Both the position numbers and the translations under genes were made by a program. DNA of 9,831 nucleotides. It comes from Clostridia bacterium (GTDB taxonomy: Bacteria; Bacillota_A; Clostridia; Oscillospirales; CAG-272). Below the pieces are notes generated by a model, which saw only the letters and a list, made by a program, of their open reading frames with translations, was not told where the DNA came from and did no database searches. The stretch's first letter is position 1; each line of letters opens with the position of its first letter. Below are positions 1-6,765 of the stretch, one piece after another. The stretch lies in assembly GCA_017472105.1 (NCBI GenBank), contig JAFUQY010000334.1:1-9831 (forward strand), written 5' to 3'.

Positions 1-363
1 CGCGATCCCTTCTGCCGCAGACCGTTCCCGTGGCATGACATCAACGAGGAACTGCTCACATTCTACCGCAAAATCGGCGGCATGCGCAAGAATCACGCAC
101 TGTTCCGCGACGGTCTCTTCCGGATCCTCTCGCTGACGGACGAGCATTTCGTCTACATCCGTTATCCCGAAGGAGAAGAGGGCGAAAAAATTATTGTTGC
201 GGCCGCACGTAAGGGTTCCCTGAACCTGCGTCTCCCGCGTCACACAACCGATTCGGCAACCAGACGGTTTGTCAGCCGCACCTGCCGGATCGAGGAAAAC
301 GACGTCCGTTACTTTTCATGCCCCGCATGGATCAGCGTGACTGCGTCCTCACTTGGTCTGTAA
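1..363 (+). CDS. GH13 alpha-glucan hydrolase, C-terminal part (neopullulanase/cyclomaltodextrinase-like)
   Basis: This is the 3' end of a gene that starts before the window; 120 codons are visible, ending in TAA. The visible part opens with the motif DPFCRRPFPW, which in GH13 neopullulanases, cyclomaltodextrinases and MalZ-like enzymes sits just after the last strands of the catalytic barrel. The segment that follows, NEELLTFYRKIGGMRKNHAL, is the usual helix before the C-terminal all-beta domain, which fills the remaining residues. Family knowledge says such enzymes hydrolyse alpha-1,4 (and some alpha-1,6) bonds in maltodextrins, cyclodextrins or pullulan, usually in the cytoplasm. The catalytic Asp/Glu/Asp residues lie upstream and are not visible, so exact specificity cannot be told. 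It is convergent with the minus-strand cluster and separated from it by a hairpin. Confidence 0.85.
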   Translation, partial: RDPFCRRPFPWHDINEELLTFYRKIGGMRKNHALFRDGLFRILSLTDEHFVYIRYPEGEEGEKIIVAAARKGSLNLRLPRHTTDSATRRFVSRTCRIEENDVRYFSCPAWISVTASSLGL

Positions 364-373
364 TGCAAAAATA

Positions 374-422
374 AATCCCGTTAACCATGGCTTGAACCGT
401 GGCTGACGGGATTGTTTTGTTT
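374..422. terminator. Bidirectional Rho-independent terminator between convergent genes
   Basis: An outer perfect 8-bp stem (AATCCCGT at 374-381 with ACGGGATT at 406-413) encloses a further, mostly paired inner stem (CC at 384-385 region against GG) closing on the loop CTTGAA. On the plus strand it is followed by GTTTTGTTT. Read on the minus strand, the stem is followed by ATTTTTGC. It lies 10 bases after the amylase stop and 31 bases after the glycerate kinase stop, so it plausibly ends both transcripts. Confidence 0.85.
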
Positions 423-444
423 ATACAGAAAAATGGATTGAATT

Positions 445-1593
445 TTATGAATCACGCTGAAATTTCAGTGCAAGTCCGACAAGATTGTACGCTGACTTTT
501 CGACGAGTTCACCGGTTCTTTCGACGGACTCCTCAAGGGAAATCGGACCGTCGGCAATGGCGAAAACGGCGTCGATTCCGCAGGCATAAAGCCCGGGGCC
601 GGCTTCATTCTTTCCGCAGAGACACACGACGGGCTTACCGCAAGAGTGCTTCGCAACGGTCATCGGCAGTTTTCCGGTCTCGGTCTGCGCATCGGTTTTG
701 CCTTCGCCTGTGATGATGAGATCCGCGGTACGTGCGGCTTCGCTAAATCCGATCGTGTCAAGAACGAAATCCGCGCCGGGTGTGAGCAGACCGCCGATCA
801 GGGATAAACCGTATCCGAGTCCGCCTGCCGCACCAGCTCCGGGACGCATGGACACAGCATCGGATGCATAATTATCACAAACGGATGCATAAGACGCCAT
901 CGCGTTTTCCAGCGCAGGCAGCATTTCTTCCGATGCACCTTTCTGCCGCGAGAACATGCGGACAGCCCCGGTCTCACCGGTCAGTGCAACCGCGGCGTCA
1001 TACAGAAGCGTCAGCTTTACGCCGGAGAGAAGACGGACTGCAGGCGAGAGATCGCAGGAGCGAACCCGACCGAGCGAAGAGGTTATGCCGTCGAGCGTTG
1101 CCCCATTCTCATCCGTGAAAACGGCGCCGAGTGCAGTCAGAGCACCCATGCCGCCGTCACTGGTACCGCTTCCGCCGAGACCGACGATGATTTCGCCGCA
1201 TCCGAGGGATACCGCGTACCGGATCATCTCGCCTACGCCGTATGTAGTGGAGTTCATGATATCGAGTCCGTGCTCCTTCGCAAACCGGATTCCGGAAGCG
1301 GCCGCCATATCGAAGATCGCAGTCTTCACACCGCCAATCTCAACCGTTCCGAACGACGCGGAAATCATGCTCATATGGGTATCGTGAACGGGAATTTCGT
1401 GCATTTCGGCATGCAGAGACTGGCAGAGAGCCTCCGCTGTCCCTTCACCGCCGTCACCGACCGCAAATACAGTCACTTCCGCATCGGGAAAACGGCTGTG
1501 TACACCGCGGCGGACAGCTTCACCGGCTTCGAGGGACGACAGGGAACCCTTGAACGAGTCCAGCGCGGCGAGGATGTCAAGCGTTTTCTTCAT
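445..1593 (-). CDS. glxK: Glycerate 2-kinase (GlxK/GarK family)
   Basis: The 382-residue protein has the normal length for the type-1 glycerate kinase family (Gly_kinase), which phosphorylates D-glycerate with ATP, in characterised members to 2-phosphoglycerate, feeding lower glycolysis. Visible family blocks are DSFKGSLSS (residues 12-20), GDGGEGT (46-52), GLGGSGTSDGGMG (138-150), QKGAS (217-221), GAGAAGGLGYG (252-262) and TGEGKTDAQT (295-304). The segment before TGETGA (residues about 199-209) reads YDAAVALTG; many relatives have an Asn-Pro pair here, so this position is divergent. The start overlaps the upstream GNAT-like gene by 17 bases in another frame and has no clear Shine-Dalgarno sequence, suggesting coupled translation. 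It is the last gene of the minus-strand run and is followed by the terminator at 374-413. The family call is firm; substrate is inferred. Confidence 0.93.
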   Translation of the reverse strand: MKKTLDILAALDSFKGSLSSLEAGEAVRRGVHSRFPDAEVTVFAVGDGGEGTAEALCQSLHAEMHEIPVHDTHMSMISASFGTVEIGGVKTAIFDMAAASGIRFAKEHGLDIMNSTTYGVGEMIRYAVSLGCGEIIVGLGGSGTSDGGMGALTALGAVFTDENGATLDGITSSLGRVRSCDLSPAVRLLSGVKLTLLYDAAVALTGETGAVRMFSRQKGASEEMLPALENAMASYASVCDNYASDAVSMRPGAGAAGGLGYGLSLIGGLLTPGADFVLDTIGFSEAARTADLIITGEGKTDAQTETGKLPMTVAKHSCGKPVVCLCGKNEAGPGLYACGIDAVFAIADGPISLEESVERTGELVEKSAYNLVGLALKFQRDS

Positions 1594-1999
1594 CGGGCTT
1601 GAAATGGCAGGGCGAACGGTAGAATTTCTTCAGATCGATCAGCCACTCGCCGTCATGCTTGCGGAATCCGAGAGAATGGATGAACTCCTCGGACGCGGCA
1701 CCGTCTTTTACTGCGATGAACGGGATCCCGGCGCGGTAGATGAAGTTCATGACCGTGCGCACCATGATGATAACCGCTTCATCCTTTTCGCATGCCGCAG
1801 GATAAGCGATGGACTGGATGACGGATTTTTCGGGGGTATAGGTGAACTGGCACATGCCGATGAGCGAGGTGATGGTGGTGTTGTCCTCGGCAAGCTCGCC
1901 GGCGAAAAATGCATACGTATCGGAAAAATATTCACAGTATAAAACGTCCGCAATCTGAGCCTGAAGCTCGCGGGAACGGACGGGCTGAACCTGAAACAT
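1577..1999 (-). CDS. Putative GNAT-fold N-acetyltransferase-like protein
   Basis: A 140-residue protein whose second half fits a GNAT layout: a strand (VIQSIAYPAA, about residues 60-69), a loop (CEKDEA), a long helix (VIIMVRTVMNFIYRAG), a strand (IPFIAV), a helix with the common motif FIHSLGFRK, and a final strand GEWLIDLKKFY. The acetyl-CoA pyrophosphate loop, normally Q/RxxGxG/A, is not recognisable; the position where it should be reads AACEKDEA. Either the loop is degenerate or the family assignment is wrong. No substrate can be proposed. The start is supported by AGAGGT at 2004-2009, four bases upstream, and that ribosome-binding site contains the rluB stop codon. The 3' end overlaps the glycerate kinase start. 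It is probably co-translated with both neighbours. Confidence 0.6.
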   Translation of the reverse strand: MFQVQPVRSRELQAQIADVLYCEYFSDTYAFFAGELAEDNTTITSLIGMCQFTYTPEKSVIQSIAYPAACEKDEAVIIMVRTVMNFIYRAGIPFIAVKDGAASEEFIHSLGFRKHDGEWLIDLKKFYRSPCHFKPDEENA

Positions 2000-2003
2000 A
2001 AGT

Positions 2004-2009
2004 ACCTCT
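2004..2009 (-). promoter_or_regulatory. Ribosome-binding site of the GNAT-like gene, overlapping the rluB stop
   Basis: Minus-strand AGAGGT lies four bases before the ATG at 1999. The rluB stop codon TAG (2010-2008) forms the first bases of this site, so a ribosome ending rluB stands on the initiation signal of the next gene, a typical translational-coupling arrangement. Confidence 0.7.
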
Positions 2010-2739
2010 AAATTTTCTTGAGAAATTCGACTTCATCCTCGGTCAGGTGACGCCATTTTCCGGGTGCGAGACCGTCGAGGGTGATGGAGCCGATGGAGAT
2101 GCGGGTCAGACGGGACAGCTTGAGACCGTGATGCGCGCAGATGTTGCGGATTTCGCGGTTTCTGCCCTCGTAAAGCGTGATTTCGACGATCGTGCCGTCC
2201 GCTTCACCGATCTTGCGGTGTTCGATGAACTTCACGTCAAACGGACGGAGCATGTACCCGTCGAGCTCAAAGGGAACCGCCAGCGCCGTCAGATCCGCAT
2301 CGGTCAGATGGGTCGTGATGTACGCGCGGTAAACCTTCGGAACGCTGTGGGAAGGATGCGTGATGCGGTTTGTCAGCTCACCGTCGTCGGTACAGAGCAG
2401 GAGTCCGTCGGAATAAAGGTCGAGTCTGCCGACAGGATACACGCGCGTGCCGACGTTTTTTATCAGATCCGCGACGGTATTGCGGCCCTGTTCGTCGGAC
2501 ATCGTCGTGACGTACCCGGAGGGCTTGTTGAGAATGATGTAAGTGCGGCGGGAGTTGGCATTTCTGCGCACTTCCTTGCCGCGGAAAACAACGGTGTCGC
2601 AGTCCGGGTCGATCTTGTCGCCGAGATTTGCGGTCACACCGTTGACGGTTATACTGCCGGAGAGGATTTCAGCTTCTGCGGCGCGTCTGGAGAGAACACC
2701 GCATTCGCTGAGATATTTCTGGAGTCTGATTTTTTCCAT
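2008..2739 (-). CDS. rluB: 23S rRNA pseudouridine synthase, RluB/RsuA family
   Basis: The 243-residue protein has an N-terminal S4 RNA-binding domain (about residues 3-58, starting IRLQKYLSECGVLSRRAAE) and a pseudouridine synthase domain (about 65-235). The catalytic aspartate is D107 in the GRLD motif (104-107), followed by DGLLLCTDDGELTNR. The late motif EGRNREIRNI (191-200) is the family's EGRNRQVR block. RluB isomerises a uridine in the peptidyl-transferase region of 23S rRNA during ribosome assembly; the RsuA paralogue acts on 16S rRNA, and sequence alone does not fully separate the two, but the Bacillus neighbourhood favours RluB. It starts three bases after the carboxypeptidase stop; the GGTGA before the ATG overlaps that TGA, suggesting coupling. 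Confidence 0.93.
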   Translation of the reverse strand: MEKIRLQKYLSECGVLSRRAAEAEILSGSITVNGVTANLGDKIDPDCDTVVFRGKEVRRNANSRRTYIILNKPSGYVTTMSDEQGRNTVADLIKNVGTRVYPVGRLDLYSDGLLLCTDDGELTNRITHPSHSVPKVYRAYITTHLTDADLTALAVPFELDGYMLRPFDVKFIEHRKIGEADGTIVEITLYEGRNREIRNICAHHGLKLSRLTRISIGSITLDGLAPGKWRHLTEDEVEFLKKI

Positions 2740-2742
2740 AAA

Positions 2743-3864
2743 TCACCGGAATAAGTCAAGAATTTTGTCACCGACGGAGCGGTTATCGCCGGGTTCTGCC
2801 ACGGCTTCGCATGCGTAAAGCGGAATTTCACCGATCCCGCGCCCGTCTGCATAGAAAATCACACGACCGACTGCTTGTCCTTCCTCAACGGGCGGCATGA
2901 GCATCCGGTCGGCTTCGACGATGTGCGTGATTTCAAGCCCCGGCTCGCGGACGAAGGAGAGTCCGTCACGGTTGCATGCGGTTACAACGCCGTCGCGTGC
3001 GGTGGGGCAGGGAAGCTGAACGGTGAATTCGCCCGGTTCCGCAAGGGTATATCGGGTGCGTGACGCGAATCCGAGCTCGTGCAGGGCAAGATGGTCGTTC
3101 CAGTCGTCGGGTGCCTTCAGCGTCACTGCGATCACGGTCACGCCGTCACGGACTGCCGCGGAAACAAGACACCGTCCGCTCTTTTTGGTGAAGCCGGTTT
3201 TCACGCCGAACACGTCATCGGAGAGCCGGAGGAGCTTGTTGTGATTCGACAGAACACGCGAAACTTCCTCTCCGTCGCTGTGAAGGACGGAAATCGTGCG
3301 GCTTTTTGCGGATACAATCTGCGCGAACGTTTCGTTTTCCAAAGCATGAGCCGCAAGACGCGCGAGATCGGACGCCGTGGTGTAGTGATTTTCGTTGTCA
3401 AGCCCGTGCGGATTGGTGAAATGCGTGTCGGAAAGCCCGAGGGATGCCGCAGTTTCGTTCATGCAGTCCGCGAAATCGTCGATGCTGCCGGAGACTTCGT
3501 AAGCAATGGCAGCCGCCGCGTCGTTCGCGCTTTCGAGCATCAGAGCGTACAGGAGCGCCTCCATCGTGAGCTGATCGCCGGGCTGAAGATAGACACTGGA
3601 GCCTTCGACGCCGCATGCGGACGGATTTACCGTAACCGTACGGCTGAGATCACCGGATTCAATGGCGCAGAGTGCCGTCATGATCTTGGTGGTGCTCGCC
3701 ATGGACATGCGCTCGTGGGCGTTTTTTTCGTATAGTACGTCCCCGCACGACTGCTCGATGAGGATGGCGGAATGTGCGGAAACATCGTCCAGTGCGGATG
3801 CGGCCGAATGCGCGAGAACGCACAGAACCGCCGTCGCGGACAGGATTTTTCTGAAAATTTTCAT
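2743..3864 (-). CDS. dacB: D-alanyl-D-alanine carboxypeptidase (serine type, S11 family)
   Basis: The 373-residue precursor opens with a signal peptide (basic KIFRK, hydrophobic core, ASA cleavage site after about residue 24), so it acts outside the membrane. All three penicillin-binding motifs are present and correctly spaced: STTK (57-60, catalytic S57), SAN (112-114) and KTG (222-224). A C-terminal beta domain of PBP5 type follows (about 275-355), ending in a short stretch, VGDKILDLF, that could form a weak amphipathic anchor. It removes the terminal D-Ala of peptidoglycan stem peptides and so sets the level of cross-linking. The start is supported by GGGAG five bases upstream. Position before rluB matches B. 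subtilis dacB, but DacA and DacF paralogues have the same domains, so the symbol rests on synteny. It has its own candidate promoter. Confidence 0.93.
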   Translation of the reverse strand: MKIFRKILSATAVLCVLAHSAASALDDVSAHSAILIEQSCGDVLYEKNAHERMSMASTTKIMTALCAIESGDLSRTVTVNPSACGVEGSSVYLQPGDQLTMEALLYALMLESANDAAAAIAYEVSGSIDDFADCMNETAASLGLSDTHFTNPHGLDNENHYTTASDLARLAAHALENETFAQIVSAKSRTISVLHSDGEEVSRVLSNHNKLLRLSDDVFGVKTGFTKKSGRCLVSAAVRDGVTVIAVTLKAPDDWNDHLALHELGFASRTRYTLAEPGEFTVQLPCPTARDGVVTACNRDGLSFVREPGLEITHIVEADRMLMPPVEEGQAVGRVIFYADGRGIGEIPLYACEAVAEPGDNRSVGDKILDLFR

Positions 3865-3880
3865 AACAACTCCCGCGTGT

Positions 3881-3916
3881 GAACATTTTACGGATTATTT
3901 TCCGTGTGTAGTGTTC
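3881..3916 (-). promoter_or_regulatory. Two-part inverted repeat in the dacB leader
   Basis: GAACA (3881-3885) pairs with TGTTC (3912-3916), and inside it ACGGA (3890-3894) pairs with TCCGT (3901-3905) around a 6-base loop. It lies between the predicted promoter and the dacB ribosome-binding site, so it would form in the leader RNA or serve as a DNA operator. There is no U-run after it on the minus strand, so it does not look like a terminator for gerW. Function unknown. Confidence 0.4.
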
Positions 3917-3933
3917 CCGCGCGGTGGAGTTTG

Positions 3934-3963
3934 ATGCTATGAAATCTGAGGGATGCCTGTCAA
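3934..3963 (-). promoter_or_regulatory. Candidate sigma-A promoter for dacB-rluB-GNAT-glxK
   Basis: On the minus strand a perfect -35 TTGACA (3963-3958) is followed by an 18-base spacer and the -10 hexamer TAGCAT (3939-3934, four of six consensus positions). It lies in the largest intergenic gap of the minus-strand run, about 70 bases before the dacB start. Predicted transcription would begin near 3927. Confidence 0.55.
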
Positions 3964-3971
3964 AATGTCAC

Positions 3972-4436
3972 TCAGATGTTGTTTTCTTCGTTTTTCTTGG
4001 TGAAAACACCCTTGATGCGTTCGATCAGATCGGGAGACCGTTCAAGGAATCCGACAACTTGAGAAACGGTGTCAACGGGAGTGGATGCAGCAGGAGCGGG
4101 AGCCGCACTGCCGGTGGGAGCGTTGATGTTGAGGATGTTCACATTGCCGTCAGCGGAAACCACGAGGAACGCAACGGGAGTCATGGAAAGACCGGTACCG
4201 CCGCCGCCGCCGAAGTTGTTGTTGATCGGCTTTCCCTGGGAAGTGGGCGCGTCCTTCTTCGCGTAGTCAACACCGCCGGATGCGTAGCCGACGGAAATTT
4301 TGGAAATGGGAATGATGGTGGTGCCGCTTGCCGTTTCGATGGGATCGCCGATGATGGTGTTCGCATCGAGCATGGAGCGGATGGAATCCAGCGAGGTTTT
4401 GGTAATGTCGCCGAGTTTGTTGGTGTTTTCTGCCAT
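3972..4436 (-). CDS. ytfJ: GerW/YtfJ family sporulation protein
   Basis: The 154-residue protein matches the Spore_YtfJ family: an N-terminal helix, then NTIIGDPIETASGTTIIPIS (26-45), KISVGYASGG (46-55), a glycine run (76-80) and the strand TPVAFLVVSADGNVNILNI (86-104). An Ala/Pro-rich linker (106-120) leads to a C-terminal helix (VSQVVGFLERSPDLIERIKGVF) and a charged tail. In B. subtilis the homologue is needed for normal spore germination, though family members also occur in Clostridia not known to sporulate, so a role here is inferred. No signal peptide or membrane segment is seen. A strong GGAGGT four bases before the ATG fixes the start. It follows the DUF2953 gene, the same pairing as ytfI-ytfJ in B. 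subtilis. Confidence 0.88.
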   Translation of the reverse strand: MAENTNKLGDITKTSLDSIRSMLDANTIIGDPIETASGTTIIPISKISVGYASGGVDYAKKDAPTSQGKPINNNFGGGGGTGLSMTPVAFLVVSADGNVNILNINAPTGSAAPAPAASTPVDTVSQVVGFLERSPDLIERIKGVFTKKNEENNI

Positions 4437-4490
4437 ATTGACCTCCGATAGCGTATGGATCTGTATCTTGAATTTGTTATTGTTGACGAA

Positions 4491-5225
4491 TTATTTGACA
4501 GTCATGGCTTTGGACTGTCTGATTTTTGCTTTGATGAACCACACCAGCGCATGCCAGCCGATGCGGATGATGGAGAAGAGCCGCAGACGGAACCGGAAAT
4601 CCACGCGGATTCTGATCTTGTCTGCGAGGAAGTCCGAATTGAGATCAATCGTGTTCGGTCTCAGCGCATGCATGGACGTCTTTGCGTCGAGAAATTCGAG
4701 GAAGCAAGGGAGCACCGCGCAGAGCATGCCGTAGGTTTTCGCGATTTTTTCGGGATCCTTGCCGCCGACGGTGACGGAAAGCATCCGCACATCGGTTTTC
4801 ATGTAGGAAGCAAATCTGCCAAGCTCGGTCACGGCAAATTCGATGATCTCGAGGATGGTGAAGAGCTTGACTTCATCGGGTGCGTTTTCGACTTCTTCAA
4901 GAGCCGCTTTTGCCTCCTCAGCCTTCGCCGCGAGCTTGTCCTGACGCTTCTTTTCCGCTTTTTCCGCCTCTTTCTGCTTCTTTTTTTCTTCGGCGAGACG
5001 ATCCTTTGCAAGCCGTTTCTGATGCTTTTCGTAGGTGTAGTCCCGCAGATCAACGGGTTTTGGCGGTTTCTTCGGCGCGAGCTTCAGCACAATCGGACCG
5101 AGACCCGCACGGAGATGAAGCTCGTCGTCCAGTCTGAGGTAAACCTTGATATGGAAGGACAGAATCAGACCGAGCAGCAGGAAAATTCCCGCAAGGATAT
5201 ACAAAAGAATTTTAAATACGATCAT
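4491..5225 (-). CDS. DUF2953 (YtfI-like) membrane protein with charged helix
   Basis: A 244-residue protein of unknown function. One clear membrane segment lies at residues 3-25 (hydrophobic, followed by FHIKVYLRLDDELHLRAGLGP, a typical DUF2953 opening). Residues about 64-113 are almost entirely Lys, Glu, Ala, Arg and Gln and should form a long charged helix or coiled coil. The C-terminal part (KDPEKIAKTYGMLCAVLP, NTIDLNSDFLADKIRIRVDF, then a moderately hydrophobic stretch about 216-231) resembles the conserved region of DUF2953. AAGGAGG, six bases upstream of the ATG, fixes the start. Its position directly before gerW/ytfJ supports the YtfI assignment by synteny. It may work with GerW at the membrane, which is inference only. 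Confidence 0.75.
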   Translation of the reverse strand: MIVFKILLYILAGIFLLLGLILSFHIKVYLRLDDELHLRAGLGPIVLKLAPKKPPKPVDLRDYTYEKHQKRLAKDRLAEEKKKQKEAEKAEKKRQDKLAAKAEEAKAALEEVENAPDEVKLFTILEIIEFAVTELGRFASYMKTDVRMLSVTVGGKDPEKIAKTYGMLCAVLPCFLEFLDAKTSMHALRPNTIDLNSDFLADKIRIRVDFRFRLRLFSIIRIGWHALVWFIKAKIRQSKAMTVK

Positions 5226-5231
5226 GCCGTC

Positions 5232-5238
5232 CCTCCTT
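5232..5238 (-). promoter_or_regulatory. Strong ribosome-binding site of the DUF2953 gene
   Basis: Minus-strand AAGGAGG lies six bases before the ATG at 5225 and is among the closest matches to the anti-Shine-Dalgarno sequence in the window, fixing this start. Confidence 0.75.
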
Positions 5239-5267
5239 TACTGAAAATCTGTAATCTGATGATGCGG

Positions 5268-5924
5268 TTATTCTTCATTGATCGGTGTGTCCGATACCTG
5301 CACATCGGGAGATGCGTCGGACGCTGTGATTTCGATGGGTTCGCCGGAATCGCTCCGGACTTTGACCGTGGGAAGTTCGCCGAGCTCGGACAGACCGAAG
5401 ACTCTGAGAAAATCCGTTGTGGTGCGGTAGAGTGCGGGTCGACCGGGTGCATCCAGCCGTCCGCAGGATTCGATGAGGCTTTTTTCCAGCAGTGCGTTCA
5501 TGGCATAGCCGGAATCCACGCCGCGCACCGTGTCCACGTAGGATCGGGTGACGGGCTGATTGTACGCGATGACGGCGAGAACCTCCAGCAGGGACTGGGA
5601 CAGCTTGCCGCCGCGCCGGATTCCGAGTGCTTCCTTGATCTCCAGACCGTAGAGCTCCTTCGTGCAGAGCTGGCAGGAGTCGGGAAACCGCACCAGCATC
5701 ACACCGCGCGGGAAGGCGTCGTCGCTGTTGTAGATCACCGAGAGCTTTTCCACAACGTCCGCGCATTCGGCGGGAGAGATGTGAAGAACCTCGGCAAGCC
5801 GGGAATATGTCAGCGGATGACCGGCGGCGAACAGGCATGCTTCAATGATGGCAAACTGCTCGTCGAGTGTATAGGATACCTCCGGGCGGTCATCCGGAGT
5901 CGGATTCTGTTTTGTCGTGTCCAT
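5268..5924 (-). CDS. scpB: Segregation and condensation protein B
   Basis: The 218-residue protein is the kleisin-associated ScpB, made of two winged-helix domains. Signature parts are EQFAIIEACLFAAGHPLT near the N-terminus, a strand-rich middle with GVMLVRFPDSCQLCTK, then LSQSLLEVLAVIAYNQPVTR, DTVRGVDS and the final GRLDAPGRPALYRTTTDFLRVFGL, the most conserved block in ScpB. With ScpA and the SMC ATPase it forms the condensin-like complex that organises and segregates the chromosome. The C-terminal tail after TVKV is Ser/Asp-rich and probably disordered. It lies 48 bases after scpA. The ribosome-binding site is weak (AAGAAG), but the start fits the family. Confidence 0.96.
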   Translation of the reverse strand: MDTTKQNPTPDDRPEVSYTLDEQFAIIEACLFAAGHPLTYSRLAEVLHISPAECADVVEKLSVIYNSDDAFPRGVMLVRFPDSCQLCTKELYGLEIKEALGIRRGGKLSQSLLEVLAVIAYNQPVTRSYVDTVRGVDSGYAMNALLEKSLIESCGRLDAPGRPALYRTTTDFLRVFGLSELGELPTVKVRSDSGEPIEITASDASPDVQVSDTPINEE

Positions 5925-5972
5925 GTTAACTTCTTTGTCGTGTATTTTTGCCGGATTTTTCAGCTCCGCGCA

Positions 5973-6749
5973 TTATGCGTAGGAATCCAGCGATGCCGCT
6001 TTGATGTCCTCGTCCGTGCCGATCAGGGTGATTTTCGCATGGCAGTGAATCGCCGTGATGCCGTCCACGGATTCGTCCGTCTCTTCGACGACAACGATGT
6101 GGGACTTAATCAGCTCGAGGATCGAGAGGAATTTTGCCACCATTTCCGGCTTGCTCTCCGACGCACGGAAGTAGCTGTCCAGATACAGGACGCCGCTGCG
6201 CAGGGTGGAGATGAGCGCGGTCATGACCGTCTCAACCGGGATTCTGGGCGCGTTGACGATGCCCTCGAACTCACTGCGTATGGTCTTTTCGGTGAGCCGG
6301 GTTTCCGTCAGCACATGAGCAAGCGCGGCGCGGAGCAGCTCAACCGAATGATTGGCAACGTAGGTTCTGTCGGGCGTGATGTCATCCTGCTCCTTGACCA
6401 TGCGGCTGCCGTATTCGGCGAAGAGATCGGACAGTTCGGCAGCAGCCAGCTTGGCACGCTGATATTCCATCATGGCGTCGATGAGGGGCTTTCTGGGGTC
6501 CTCGTCCTTCACCGGGTCACGCGGCAGGAGCATCCGGCTTTTAATCAGCATCAGCTCGCTCGCCATGTACGCAAATTCACATGCAAGCTCCACATTCCGC
6601 AGAGCCGCTTCGTTCATGTACGCCATGTACTGCTCGCACAGAAGGTCGATCGGGATGTCGTCGATATTCAGTTTATGCTTGGATACGAGGGTCAGGAGAA
6701 GCTCCAGAGGCCCCTCGAACACCTCGAATTTGTAATTGATGTTATCCAT
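5973..6749 (-). CDS. scpA: Segregation and condensation protein A (kleisin)
   Basis: The 258-residue protein is the SMC-binding kleisin ScpA. It begins with the characteristic FEVFEGPLELLLTLVSKHKLNIDDIPI (about residues 8-34, the SMC-neck binding domain); the helix YMASELMLIKSRMLLP and the C-terminal winged-helix block KFLSILELIKSHIVVVEE follow in the expected order. ScpA bridges the two SMC heads and binds ScpB dimers. Length is normal. The start is preceded by AGGA four bases upstream. It starts 16 bases after the site-2 protease stop and is followed closely by scpB, the usual order. Confidence 0.96.
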   Translation of the reverse strand: MDNINYKFEVFEGPLELLLTLVSKHKLNIDDIPIDLLCEQYMAYMNEAALRNVELACEFAYMASELMLIKSRMLLPRDPVKDEDPRKPLIDAMMEYQRAKLAAAELSDLFAEYGSRMVKEQDDITPDRTYVANHSVELLRAALAHVLTETRLTEKTIRSEFEGIVNAPRIPVETVMTALISTLRSGVLYLDSYFRASESKPEMVAKFLSILELIKSHIVVVEETDESVDGITAIHCHAKITLIGTDEDIKAASLDSYA

Positions 6750-6765
6750 TTTGTCCTATGAACGG

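Noticed and set aside
2047..2754. A 235-codon open frame on the plus strand opposite rluB
   Set aside because: It mirrors the rluB codons; no ribosome-binding site or recognisable domain.
3079..3735. A 218-codon open frame on the plus strand opposite dacB
   Set aside because: Antisense shadow of a gene with all three penicillin-binding motifs in place; no initiation signal or family match.
4198..4213. CCG triplet repeat
   Set aside because: It encodes the glycine run of the GerW/YtfJ protein, a normal family feature, and is not an independent repeat.
4444..4476. A sporulation sigma-E-like promoter (CAAATT and CATACGCT) before gerW
   Set aside because: The match is partial, and the predicted transcription start would fall on the ribosome-binding site, leaving no usable leader.
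4455..6761. A 768-codon open frame on the plus strand opposite DUF2953, scpB and scpA
   Set aside because: The three minus-strand genes share one reading frame, and their codon bias keeps this antisense frame open. Its start has no ribosome-binding site, and its translation resembles no protein family I know, while the opposite-strand genes are unmistakable.
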